Part shown: positions 1-6,573 of the stretch, in pieces
Position numbering within the stretch: the stretch's first letter is position 1
How the letters are laid out: every line of letters starts with the position of its first letter
The notes under the pieces: model-generated
Told to the model about the DNA's origin: nothing
The model's database searches: none
The model's input: only the letters and a program-made list of their open reading frames with translations
Assembly (NCBI GenBank): GCA_017467845.1
Contig: JAFUKH010000085.1
Coordinates: 47,192 to 111,191, forward strand
Reading direction: 5' to 3'
Source of the DNA: Lachnospiraceae bacterium
Lineage (GTDB): Bacteria; Bacillota; Clostridia; Lachnospirales; Lachnospiraceae
Length of the DNA: 64,000 nt
Translations under genes and position numbers: made by a program

Positions 1-1
1 T

Positions 2-79
2 GGAAAAGCACAACAAATCAAGGAACGTGAAAGGCAGCTTTGTGAAATTCCAGCATTTTTGAACAGTCTGCAAACGTAG
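2..79 (+). CDS. C-terminal tail of an unidentified protein (partial)
   Basis: An open frame enters from the left edge and stops with TAG at 77-79. It reads 25 residues, polar at first (GKAQQIKERERQL) and ending EIPAFLNSLQT. Nothing in so short a tail identifies a family. The frame converges on azlD. Caution: bases 39-49 and 79-90 match, in the same order and spacing, two blocks of the 3.2-4.0 kb palindrome, so the frame may in part be a relic of that element and not a selected protein end. Confidence 0.3.
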   Translation, partial: GKAQQIKERERQLCEIPAFLNSLQT

Positions 80-147
80 GGGAGGTATTCCTCGCACAAC
101 ATTTCCCCAGCCCACTATACTTTGCAACTGCCCTTCATTTGCTTAAC

Positions 148-468
148 TTATATAAAAACCACCTGTATTAAAAACATGTAAAGGGCAGTTCCTCCGATAA
201 TACTGAGGAGCGTATTTTTCTTCCAGATGTGCAGAAGTGCCACTGCTGCCACTGCGATAAACTCCGGAAGTCCATGAGGATAGCTCGTAAGCTGCACGCC
301 TTTTAAGCAATATACTACCAGCATTCCCATAATAGAGTAGGGTAGATACTTTCCAAGAAACAGTATGTATGCCGGTGTTTTCCTTTTACCATTCCAGATA
401 AGGAAAGGAAGGAACCGCAAAAGCGCTGTCACCACAGCCATAGTTAAAATAAGTAGTCCGCTATGCAT
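148..468 (-). CDS. azlD: AzlD family branched-chain amino acid export subunit
   Basis: This is a 106-residue hydrophobic protein with about four membrane segments, the size and pattern of AzlD. AzlD is the small partner of AzlC in an exporter of branched-chain amino acids and analogues such as azaleucine. The charged stretch WNGKRKTPAYILFLGKYLP after the first segment is typical of the family. The start overlaps the azlC stop by 8 bases, so the two are translationally coupled. It is the last gene of the popT-azlC-azlD set. Family assignment is firm; substrate is inferred from the family. Confidence 0.85.
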   Translation of the reverse strand: MHSGLLILTMAVVTALLRFLPFLIWNGKRKTPAYILFLGKYLPYSIMGMLVVYCLKGVQLTSYPHGLPEFIAVAAVALLHIWKKNTLLSIIGGTALYMFLIQVVFI

Positions 469-1150
469 CTGCTACCTCCTTTTCCAGGAACTTACGTCCC
501 ACAGATAAGGTCAAGGTAATCACTATCATAGAGGGTATAAGGAAATTCTCCGAACCAAAAATCACCAGACAAAGTGCCGTTACCACAACTCCACATATAG
601 CCGGAAAATGCTGCTTATTATCCATCCACTGCTGCACAAATACAGTTACAAAAAGGGCTGTCATGGAGAAATCAATCCCTGTCGTATCAAAGGGTAGTAC
701 TGCGCCAAGGATACACCCGATGGCACTTCCCAAAACCCAATAACAATGGTCAAAAAGGGATACCAACAAATTATACTTGTGAGGCTCTACACCCTCCGGC
801 ACATCCCCGGTACATACCAGAGAATAGGTCTCATCTGTCAGTGCAAAAATCATGTAGGGCTTTCCCTTCCCTGCCTCTGCATACTTATCTACCATGGAAA
901 TTCCATAAAACAGATGCCTTGCATTTACCATTAATGTAGCAATGGCTGTCTGGATTATGGAGGCACCACCTGTCAGAAGACTAACACCCAGATACTGCAT
1001 GGAGCCCGCATAAATAAAAATACTCATAGCCAGAACCCATGGCAATCCATAACCGCTGTCTTCCATCAATATTCCAAATCCGATACCAAGTATCAAATAC
1101 CCGGTCATTACCGGAAATGTTCTTTTTAGTACTTTCTTAATCAACTGCAT
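461..1150 (-). CDS. azlC: AzlC family branched-chain amino acid exporter, large subunit
   Basis: This is the large membrane subunit of the AzlCD exporter, with six to seven hydrophobic segments. The family hallmarks are visible: an N-terminal FPVMTGYLILGIGFG segment, then YAGSMQYLGV and NARHLFYG (residues about 50-90) and the acidic loop FALTDETYSL. An ATG at 1148-1150 (MQLIKK) is used here; an in-frame TTG at 1171 would add seven residues, and neither has a strong ribosome binding site. The gene overlaps the end of the upstream DUF368 gene by about 14 bases, which suggests coupling. It would act in the cytoplasmic membrane. Confidence 0.87.
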   Translation of the reverse strand: MQLIKKVLKRTFPVMTGYLILGIGFGILMEDSGYGLPWVLAMSIFIYAGSMQYLGVSLLTGGASIIQTAIATLMVNARHLFYGISMVDKYAEAGKGKPYMIFALTDETYSLVCTGDVPEGVEPHKYNLLVSLFDHCYWVLGSAIGCILGAVLPFDTTGIDFSMTALFVTVFVQQWMDNKQHFPAICGVVVTALCLVIFGSENFLIPSMIVITLTLSVGRKFLEKEVADA

Positions 1151-1952
1151 ATTTCTGATTAAACCTGTCAAGTAAAAGTGCTGCTACAATACCTACTACA
1201 AGGCAAATAATATTCACGATACAGCTTCCAACAGATGCAGTAAAGCTGCTGAATGGAATAATCATAACGGTTGCTGCAATAACAATACCGATAATGGCAT
1301 GGAACGCTACGGAGTAATGCTTATCAAATAAGGTATCTACTGCCTTTGCAAATAAGATTACCGTTGCAAGACCGCCGATGCCACCCGGAATCAGGATGGA
1401 GAAATCCAAATTACCAATGCCGGCTACGAAGGGTTCATATAAACCTAAGGGCATCAATAATGTAGAAAAGCTCATGCCCGGAGCGATTATACTGAGAGCA
1501 AGACAACATCCACAGAATACATACCATAAGAAGTTAGGAGTAATCTGCACTGAGAAAAGCTGCAAGCTGATTAATAATGCAAATACTACAATCATGGCAA
1601 TCACCATAGATATGTAAGAGTTCTTGTTTCTTCCCTGCTCACCTGCTTCTCTGAAAAGAGATGGGAGCATACCGGTAATCAGACCGATAAACAGACATAC
1701 GGAAGGAGCCGGGTATCTATCCAACAAAATCTCTAAAAGCTTTGCCACACCGATAAATCCAATCACACCACCGATACCGATAGGAATCAGCTTAGGTACA
1801 TGGGTCTTAAACTTACGGAAAGGATCCGCTAAAAACTCCATGATGGTCTTATAGATACCGAACACAACACAAAGGACTCCGCCGGAGATTCCGGGTAATA
1901 CTGCTCCGAGTCCGATTAAAGCACCCTGTAAAATCTTTACAATATACTTCAT
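1137..1952 (-). CDS. DUF368 membrane protein, PopT-type polyprenyl-phosphate translocase
   Basis: A 271-residue polytopic membrane protein of the DUF368 family, recognised by the N-terminal GALIGLGAVLPGISGG motif (about 10-25) and the later SIIAPGMSFSTLL segment, which are internal repeats of the same fold. DUF368 proteins such as staphylococcal PopT return undecaprenyl phosphate across the membrane for reuse in wall synthesis; that role is taken from the family. It is the first gene of a set with azlC and azlD, behind a good promoter and a leader hairpin. Length is about normal for the family. Confidence 0.8.
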   Translation of the reverse strand: MKYIVKILQGALIGLGAVLPGISGGVLCVVFGIYKTIMEFLADPFRKFKTHVPKLIPIGIGGVIGFIGVAKLLEILLDRYPAPSVCLFIGLITGMLPSLFREAGEQGRNKNSYISMVIAMIVVFALLISLQLFSVQITPNFLWYVFCGCCLALSIIAPGMSFSTLLMPLGLYEPFVAGIGNLDFSILIPGGIGGLATVILFAKAVDTLFDKHYSVAFHAIIGIVIAATVMIIPFSSFTASVGSCIVNIICLVVGIVAALLLDRFNQKYAVD

Positions 1953-1974
1953 ATTTCACCTCATCAATTATTAT

Positions 1975-2005
1975 TAGGCGGCCTGCGTCACCCACAAGCC
2001 GCCTA
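1975..2005 (-). other. Leader hairpin upstream of the DUF368 gene
   Basis: Arms TAGGCGGC (1975-1982) and GCCGCCTA (1998-2005) are perfectly complementary with a 15-base loop. It lies just after the predicted start of transcription and about 20 bases before the DUF368 start codon. There is no T tract, so it is a leader structure more than a terminator. Confidence 0.5.
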
Positions 2006-2009
2006 GAAT

Positions 2010-2038
2010 ATAATATATGAAAAAGTTTCGTTTGTCAT
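2010..2038 (-). promoter_or_regulatory. Sigma-A promoter for popT-azlCD
   Basis: On the minus strand the -35 is ATGACA (2033-2038), the spacer is 17 bases and the -10 is TATTAT (2010-2015). Transcription would start near 2003 and read through the leader hairpin into the DUF368 gene. Confidence 0.6.
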
Positions 2039-2064
2039 GTAAAATTATGAATCTTATGAAATTC

Positions 2065-2763
2065 CTAAGATTTTTTACCCTTTACGGTCTGCACAATGCC
2101 CAATAGCATAAAACTTATAGCCAAAATAGTGATGATTATCCGCACCAATTCAAGCTCTGAATTCCCGGTCATCGTTAATGCACAGCTGTTAAAAAGTAAT
2201 CCAACCGGCAAAAACGCTGAAACATTCCTTCCATTGGAGCCTTGTACCGCTTCTCCCCGGCGTTCCTTCAGCTCAGCAATGATTCCGTTAAGCTTTACTA
2301 CCTGGTTCATAAACGCAAGCACTACTGCACCGATAAGGAATACAAATATCCATAAAACGGGAGAGCCCAGCATTGCACCGAACAGTTCCACAATAAGAAT
2401 AACAAGCTCCATCGCAGTAACAACCTTAAAGACATTTCGAATCTTGGTATAATGCTCAATCATGGACTCTACATCCGTATATAACTGAAACTCACCTTCA
2501 CTGCGTCTTTTTCTCAGATACACCCAGATTCCCCAATTCTGTACAATCTCAGCCCCGGTATCTTCCATAAATGCCTTATAATCCGCCGGAACCTGCCCGA
2601 ACTGCTCTATCATATCAATCTGGTAAGAATACTCACCGGGTTCACACTTTTCAAACGTATAAAATCCGGCAAAGAATCCGGTCATAGCATAGCCCTGATC
2701 TGCCATTTCATTGAGCCATTTTGTTTCTGTATCCTTGTCAAAACGTAAACTAAATTTAATCAT
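2065..2763 (-). CDS. DUF2812 domain membrane protein
   Basis: A 232-residue protein with an N-terminal soluble DUF2812 domain (about 1-110, starting KFSLRFDKDTETKWLNEMADQGYAM) and three or four membrane segments in the C-terminal half (about 115-155 and 185-228). DUF2812 genes commonly sit beside a PadR regulator, as here; their biochemical role is not established. The gene overlaps the end of padR by 8 bases and shares its promoter, so its amount should be set by the PadR protein. No catalytic motif is visible. Confidence 0.8.
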   Translation of the reverse strand: MIKFSLRFDKDTETKWLNEMADQGYAMTGFFAGFYTFEKCEPGEYSYQIDMIEQFGQVPADYKAFMEDTGAEIVQNWGIWVYLRKRRSEGEFQLYTDVESMIEHYTKIRNVFKVVTAMELVILIVELFGAMLGSPVLWIFVFLIGAVVLAFMNQVVKLNGIIAELKERRGEAVQGSNGRNVSAFLPVGLLFNSCALTMTGNSELELVRIIITILAISFMLLGIVQTVKGKKS

Positions 2764-3079
2764 TTTTATCTTCCCCCATTAATTTTGCATTTGTAAGTAA
2801 TTCAACCAAACGTGCCATCTCACTGTAGAAAACCTCCTTACCGGTCTCCGTAATGATGTACTCCTTTTTCTTACGGGACTCTGTGTCCACGCTATAAATA
2901 CGAATCCATCCTTTTTTCTCCAATGTCTGAATCGCACCATACAAGGTGCCAGCTCCCAGGACAACACGTCCCTCCGTCAAGTGCTCCACTTCCTGAATAA
3001 TCCCATATCCATGATTGGGATTTCGAAGTGCCAACAAAATATAAAATACAACTTCTGTAAGTGGAATATTCTTATCCAT
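2756..3079 (-). CDS. PadR family transcriptional regulator
   Basis: A 107-residue winged-helix regulator of the compact PadR-s2 class. The signature is LTEVVFYILLALRNPNHGYGIIQEVEHLTEGRVVL at about 6-40, then GTLYGAIQTLEKKGWI (recognition helix region) and a C-terminal dimer helix. A strong ribosome binding site, AAGGAGG, precedes the ATG. It heads a two-gene operon with the DUF2812 gene. The promoter carries three regularly spaced inverted repeats, so autorepression is very likely; PadR family members often respond to small hydrophobic compounds, but the inducer is unknown here. Confidence 0.92.
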   Translation of the reverse strand: MDKNIPLTEVVFYILLALRNPNHGYGIIQEVEHLTEGRVVLGAGTLYGAIQTLEKKGWIRIYSVDTESRKKKEYIITETGKEVFYSEMARLVELLTNAKLMGEDKND

Positions 3080-3092
3080 GAATCCCTCCTTG

Positions 3093-3169
3093 TTTCGTCC
3101 CTCGATATATTGTTTGTTGATGTATCGTCTCGCGATATATCATGTTTGTATTATATCGTCGCCCGATAT
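3093..3169. promoter_or_regulatory. Three PadR-type operators at 30-31 bp spacing
   Basis: Three inverted repeats of the form TATCG-N5-CGATA occur at 3093-3107 (TTTCG variant), 3123-3137 and 3153-3169 (extended to ATATCG/CGATAT). Their centres, at 3100, 3130 and 3161, are 30 and 31 bp apart, which places them on one face of the helix. The third lies inside the spacer of the padR promoter and the first just upstream of the padR ribosome binding site. Binding by PadR is inferred from position and symmetry. Confidence 0.7.
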
Positions 3170-3178
3170 ATTTGTCAA
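3150..3178 (-). promoter_or_regulatory. Consensus sigma-A promoter for padR-DUF2812
   Basis: TTGACA (3173-3178), 17-base spacer, TATAAT (3150-3155), both boxes perfect matches to consensus. A PadR-type operator fills the spacer, as expected for a strong promoter kept off by its own product. Confidence 0.85.
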
Positions 3179-3195
3179 CAGTATTTTTCCCGTAT

Positions 3196-4000
3196 TAAAA
3201 GGAGCTGTTGCAAAATACATATTAGGAGCAGAACAACGCTACAGGGGACGGGCTCCCCTACGGAAACATATGGTGCGTATCGCTTTGAGAGACTGGGCAG
3301 AATGAATACCTCCCCGGTAAAGGGCCTTGCGAGAACTGCGTAGAAATTTCCAAAATCAGCGTTTGCGTTCCATTCGTGTCTCGGCACGTGTTAGACGCAG
3401 TTAGGGTATCTGTCCTGCATAGGGCGGATTCAGCCCACCAGATATCAGCCGTCCTATCTTTATGGCAATGCCCCTATATCCGGAAGCTGGACGAAACTGC
3501 TTAAATTTCACAAAGCGCTGACTGCGTATTCTTATTAGTCCATGTCTGTCTAAGCTTTGAACAAAATAATAGAACTGTCCTTCTATCGTGATACATTACA
3601 AATGTCTCCCATAGAAGTGACAGTTCTATTATTTTGTCAAAGACGTATCCCGACATGGACTTAAAACGCAGTCAGCTACTTTGGAAATTTCTACGCACTT
3701 TCTTTAAGCTTCCGGATATAGGGGCATTGCCATAAAGATGACCGGCATTAATTCAAATCCAAAAATCCGCCTAATATGCGAACAGATACCCTAACTGCGT
3801 CTAACCTTGAAGAGACACGAAACAATCACAGAGCGCAAACGTGATTTTGTGAAATTTAAGCAGTTCACAGTAGGTCTTTACCGGGGAGGTATTCTTTCTG
3901 CTCCATCTCGCCAAGGCAGATACGTACCTTTTAACACCGTAGGGGAGCCCGTCCCCTGTAGCGTTTATTCACCTAGGCATCGTATTTTACAGCAACCTCA
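3196..4000. repeat. 0.8-kb imperfect palindrome with conserved paired blocks, no gene
   Basis: This stretch between the padR promoter and the SH3 gene holds no credible gene. It is a long inverted repeat centred near 3599. Exactly complementary blocks, left with right, are 3235-3263/3937-3965 (29 bp), 3304-3322/3876-3894 (19 bp), 3390-3413/3782-3805 (24 bp), 3456-3488/3707-3739 (33 bp), 3517-3526/3667-3676, 3538-3546/3652-3660 and 3561-3579/3619-3637 (19 bp). The segments between are diverged. Two more exact matches cross: 3337-3354 with 3680-3697 and 3495-3514 with 3846-3865. Outward short frames exist in both arms, but a one-base indel breaks frame agreement, so coding is unlikely. It could be a transposon-like relic or a large structured RNA. 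Confidence 0.85.
3561..3637. other. Central hairpin of the 0.8-kb palindrome
   Basis: A 19-bp perfect stem (ACAAAATAATAGAACTGTC at 3561-3579 with its complement at 3619-3637) continues through one unpaired base into a 7-bp stem (3580-3586 with 3611-3617), leaving a 24-base loop. It marks the centre of the palindrome and is the most AT-rich part. Confidence 0.8.
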
Positions 4001-4795
4001 CTCAACCACATATACATAACTACTGATACAATAGAGTACCTCTCCATTGTACTCTACTCTGGACCAGCCTACATCCGTATTGATGCCGGTACGATTTACC
4101 ACTTCTCCATACTTCAGCGTCACCACCACCGTTGCTTCCGGATTGGTAACACTAGGAAGCTTTCGAAGGTTCACCTCAATCTTGGGTGATACCTTTTCAT
4201 TGCATGCTGTAAACTCCGTTTTGATGCCGTCATCCTCCGGTACTACCACACGATAGTCCAAATCCGTTGTAAGTAAGCTGGACACTGCATAGTACTCTTC
4301 CCCATTGTATTCCAGCTTGGACCAGCCCATATCGCTGACTGCAATCCGCACTGCCACTTCTCCGTTTGGAAGTACTGCCAGCACATGACTCTCCGCCCCC
4401 TGACTTGGCATATCCCGCAGATTGGTAGCCTCTTTCGCCGTTACTTTTTCGTACACCTCCCGGAAATTCATGTCCGCAAAAGGATCGTCCGGCACCGGCT
4501 CCTGTGTAGGAGCCTCTGTAGGTGCTACAGTAGGTGTGGGACTTGGGGTAGGCGTTGGCGCTATTGTTGGCTCCGGGGTCACCTCCGGCGTAGGCGCCGC
4601 TGTCTCCTCTACAATCACCGCCGAGGATTCCTTGGCCATGGGCTCCTCATCTCCCTTAAGAAAACTAAAGAAAATGAATGTAGCTGCAAGTAATCCCAAG
4701 AAGGCAATGATACCGATTATAATACCATACTTGGCAATCTTACTCTCCTCATCATCCCAGTCAAACTCGTCTTCTTCCAATAAATTCTTACCCAT
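3998..4795 (-). CDS. Membrane-anchored protein with two bacterial SH3 domains
   Basis: A 265-residue protein with an acidic cytoplasmic N terminus (LEEDEFDWDDEESK), one membrane helix at about 24-46, a proline/threonine-rich linker (about 65-108) that should span the wall, and two bacterial SH3 repeats (about 118-185 and 200-263). Each repeat shows VNLR/TNLR then a GW-S-(K/R)-(L/V)-EYNGE motif. Such domains usually bind peptidoglycan or glycans; no enzymatic domain is attached. It lies downstream of a tandem-hairpin region and its stop codon touches the end of the 0.8-kb palindrome. A sensor or scaffolding role at the envelope is an inference. Confidence 0.75.
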   Translation of the reverse strand: MGKNLLEEDEFDWDDEESKIAKYGIIIGIIAFLGLLAATFIFFSFLKGDEEPMAKESSAVIVEETAAPTPEVTPEPTIAPTPTPSPTPTVAPTEAPTQEPVPDDPFADMNFREVYEKVTAKEATNLRDMPSQGAESHVLAVLPNGEVAVRIAVSDMGWSKLEYNGEEYYAVSSLLTTDLDYRVVVPEDDGIKTEFTACNEKVSPKIEVNLRKLPSVTNPEATVVVTLKYGEVVNRTGINTDVGWSRVEYNGEVLYCISSYVYVVE

Positions 4796-4827
4796 GATTC
4801 CCCTCTATTCGTTCCTTTTTATATCCG

Positions 4828-5059
4828 AAGTATCTATGGACTAAAATTACCTTCCACAGATACCTTTTTCTTCATAATTCTCCTCAGAACTATCGTCATA
4901 AGTATCTCCCGAGCAGAATTATCGTCCCTGATACCAACTTCCCCAGTTTTGGGTATCTATGTCAACAAAATCCCTGTGCAGATACTTTTTGGCCTCTTTT
5001 GCTCTCTAAATACTCCAAATAAGTATCTTGTCCTCAAAATACTTTCCCCAGATACCCTT
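4828..5059 (-). repeat. Array of four tandem hairpins with GTATCT/AGATAC stems
   Basis: The spacer between the methyltransferase and SH3 genes contains GTATC and GATAC words in strict alternation: near 4830, 4859, 4902, 4929, 4952, 4980, 5022 and 5051. They pair as four successive hairpins (4828-4866, 4901-4935, 4950-4986, 5021-5059) with loops of about 20-25 bases. Flanking text also repeats, for example CAGAANTATCGTC at 4885 and 4913 and CAGATACYTTT at 4857, 4979 and 5050. In minus-strand RNA the first hairpin becomes an 11-bp stem through a G-U pair, which favours minus-strand RNA as the functional form. Confidence 0.6.
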
Positions 5060-5852
5060 TGTGTCTATTCGAGCAGCAACAGACAAACATCCCTGCTTCT
5101 TTTGGTACTCTCAGAATACCCCCTACCATATTCTGCTGTAAGATTTCTTTTACCTTCCCCCGCTCCAATGTACATGCCTTTGGAAATGTTATACCGGAGA
5201 AAAGATATTCCATAAAATCATCCAGATTAGTAATTTCCAATGCATCAATATATTCTAACATCTCAACGGAAGAAAAATGTGTGGAAAGCTTTGCTGCGCC
5301 ATTCTGTAATGAAAAATTATACGTTGCACGATAGTCCACTCCATATGGTTTTAATAGCTCTGCAACATACTCCATGATACCATGTTCTCCGCCGGTAGCA
5401 CAGTAAAATCTACCATTATCTTTCAACACTCTTGCTACCTCCGACAAACCTTTCGCCAGATTCGGTACATGATACAACATCATATTCGCTATAACGATAT
5501 CAAAACACTTCTGCTCAAAGGGTATCTCCTGAATATCCACAACCTGATATGTAACATTGGACAACTCCCCAACATTCTCCTGTGCCACATTAAGCATCCC
5601 CTCCGACAGATCCGTCAACACAAGCTCTCCACATTTAGAAATGATATTGTCCTGATTTTTCCACATGCTCCCGGTTCCGCATCCCAGCTCCAACACGCGC
5701 ATCCCATCTTCTATTTCATAATTGCCCACAATCCAATTGCCAAAGCCTTGCTTATTCACAGAGTATTTATCATGAATTGAAATCCTGGCATTTAAGTTTG
5801 ATGCACTTTCATACTGCATACGCACTAAAGTCTTATCATTCATTGCATTCAT
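5034..5852 (-). CDS. Class I SAM-dependent methyltransferase
   Basis: A 272-residue methyltransferase of the UbiE/BioC-like type. SAM motif I is VLELGCGTGSMW (about 54-65), motif II the acidic LVLTDLSEGML (about 78-88), then VVDIQEIPFEQKCFDIVIANMMLYHV (about 107-130), which covers motifs post-II and IV. The substrate cannot be told. The C-terminal part is not shared with well known families that I can name. It follows the NUDIX gene by only 12 bases, so both are probably transcribed together. Ribosome binding site GGGGAGAG is placed correctly for this start. Confidence 0.85.
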   Translation of the reverse strand: MNAMNDKTLVRMQYESASNLNARISIHDKYSVNKQGFGNWIVGNYEIEDGMRVLELGCGTGSMWKNQDNIISKCGELVLTDLSEGMLNVAQENVGELSNVTYQVVDIQEIPFEQKCFDIVIANMMLYHVPNLAKGLSEVARVLKDNGRFYCATGGEHGIMEYVAELLKPYGVDYRATYNFSLQNGAAKLSTHFSSVEMLEYIDALEITNLDDFMEYLFSGITFPKACTLERGKVKEILQQNMVGGILRVPKEAGMFVCCCSNRHKGYLGKVF

Positions 5853-5864
5853 ACGTTCTCTCCC

Positions 5865-6362
5865 CTATATCGTTGTCTTTAGATTTAAAGCAAACTCCGG
5901 CTTGGTCACATAAGACATATAGGTAGGTCTGCCGTTGTATTCCAAAAATGCCTTATATCTCTCAATGATGGCCGGTGCCTTAATCAAAGACAAAGCTTCA
6001 TCCTTGGCCACATATTTGCTCTCTGAATTCTCGTCGGAAGATCTGGGCTCGCCACCCTTAGCCTTACAAATAAAATCCAGCATAATCTTGGTGGGTACTT
6101 CCTTGACGCCGTTGTATCCGGGATACTTGCAGGTATTAGACGCAATGCAGAACACTTCCCCCACCTCAATCTCCACACCGGCCTCTTCCATGATTTCCCG
6201 CTTCACAGCTTCGATTACATTTTCTCCCACTTCCACCTGCCCGCCGGGAAATACCCAGCCGGCGTTGTGGGTCTTCACCATCAACACCTCTTCCTTATCA
6301 TTCAATACCACACCTGCTGCCGCAATAATATGTGTGGGCATAACCCATTCTTTTACTTCCAT
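5865..6362 (-). CDS. NUDIX hydrolase
   Basis: A 165-residue NUDIX family pyrophosphohydrolase. The NUDIX box, G-X5-E-X7-REUXEEXGU, is complete as GGQVEVGENVIEAVKREIMEEAGV (about residues 41-64; catalytic glutamates in REIMEEAG). It would hydrolyse a nucleoside diphosphate derivative bound to Mg2+, but the substrate is not predictable. The start ATG has a good AAGGGG site seven bases away. It is preceded by a 20-codon open frame and followed by a methyltransferase gene. A house-cleaning role is possible but unproven. Confidence 0.85.
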   Translation of the reverse strand: MEVKEWVMPTHIIAAAGVVLNDKEEVLMVKTHNAGWVFPGGQVEVGENVIEAVKREIMEEAGVEIEVGEVFCIASNTCKYPGYNGVKEVPTKIMLDFICKAKGGEPRSSDENSESKYVAKDEALSLIKAPAIIERYKAFLEYNGRPTYMSYVTKPEFALNLKTTI

Positions 6363-6374
6363 AAGAATCCCCTT

Positions 6375-6437
6375 TTAATTACAACTATTCAGAGCCCCAT
6401 TCGTAAACCGCCTCTGCGATGCTTCCTTTTTGCTCAT
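6375..6437 (-). CDS. Candidate 20-codon leader peptide upstream of the NUDIX gene
   Basis: A short frame reads MSKKEASQRRFTNGALNSCN and stops 12 bases before the NUDIX start. Its ATG has a strong GGTGAGGAG site at proper distance, better than many full genes here. It has no run of a single regulated amino acid, so attenuation is not obvious. Translation of this frame could help open the NUDIX start by coupling. It lies between 14-bp inverted repeats. Confidence 0.35.
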   Translation of the reverse strand: MSKKEASQRRFTNGALNSCN

Positions 6438-6530
6438 GTGTGCTCCTCACCATATTAAATCATGAAAACATATCTCTGTAAGCAAGCTTACTCCGCCTCT
6501 TTTCATAATTTTACATGGCTCTGAATAGTT
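6383..6530. repeat. 14-bp perfect inverted repeats flanking a 120-bp segment
   Basis: AACTATTCAGAGCC at 6383-6396 and GGCTCTGAATAGTT at 6517-6530 are exact inverted repeats around the short frame upstream of the NUDIX gene. The layout (148 bp, terminal inverted repeats, no transposase) is like a miniature element, but no target-site duplication is evident. It might equally be a long-range RNA stem. Confidence 0.45.
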
Positions 6531-6573
6531 ATTCAATTTAAGTATTTATTAATGTACTTAAGATTTCCTTAAG

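Noticed and set aside
4840-4960. Open frame on the minus strand ending MKKKVSVEGNFSP
   Set aside because: Its codons are the tandem hairpin repeats and no ribosome binding site is seen; treated as non-coding.
4828-5059. CRISPR array
   Set aside because: Repeats are short, inverted and degenerate, with unequal spacing, and no cas gene is present.
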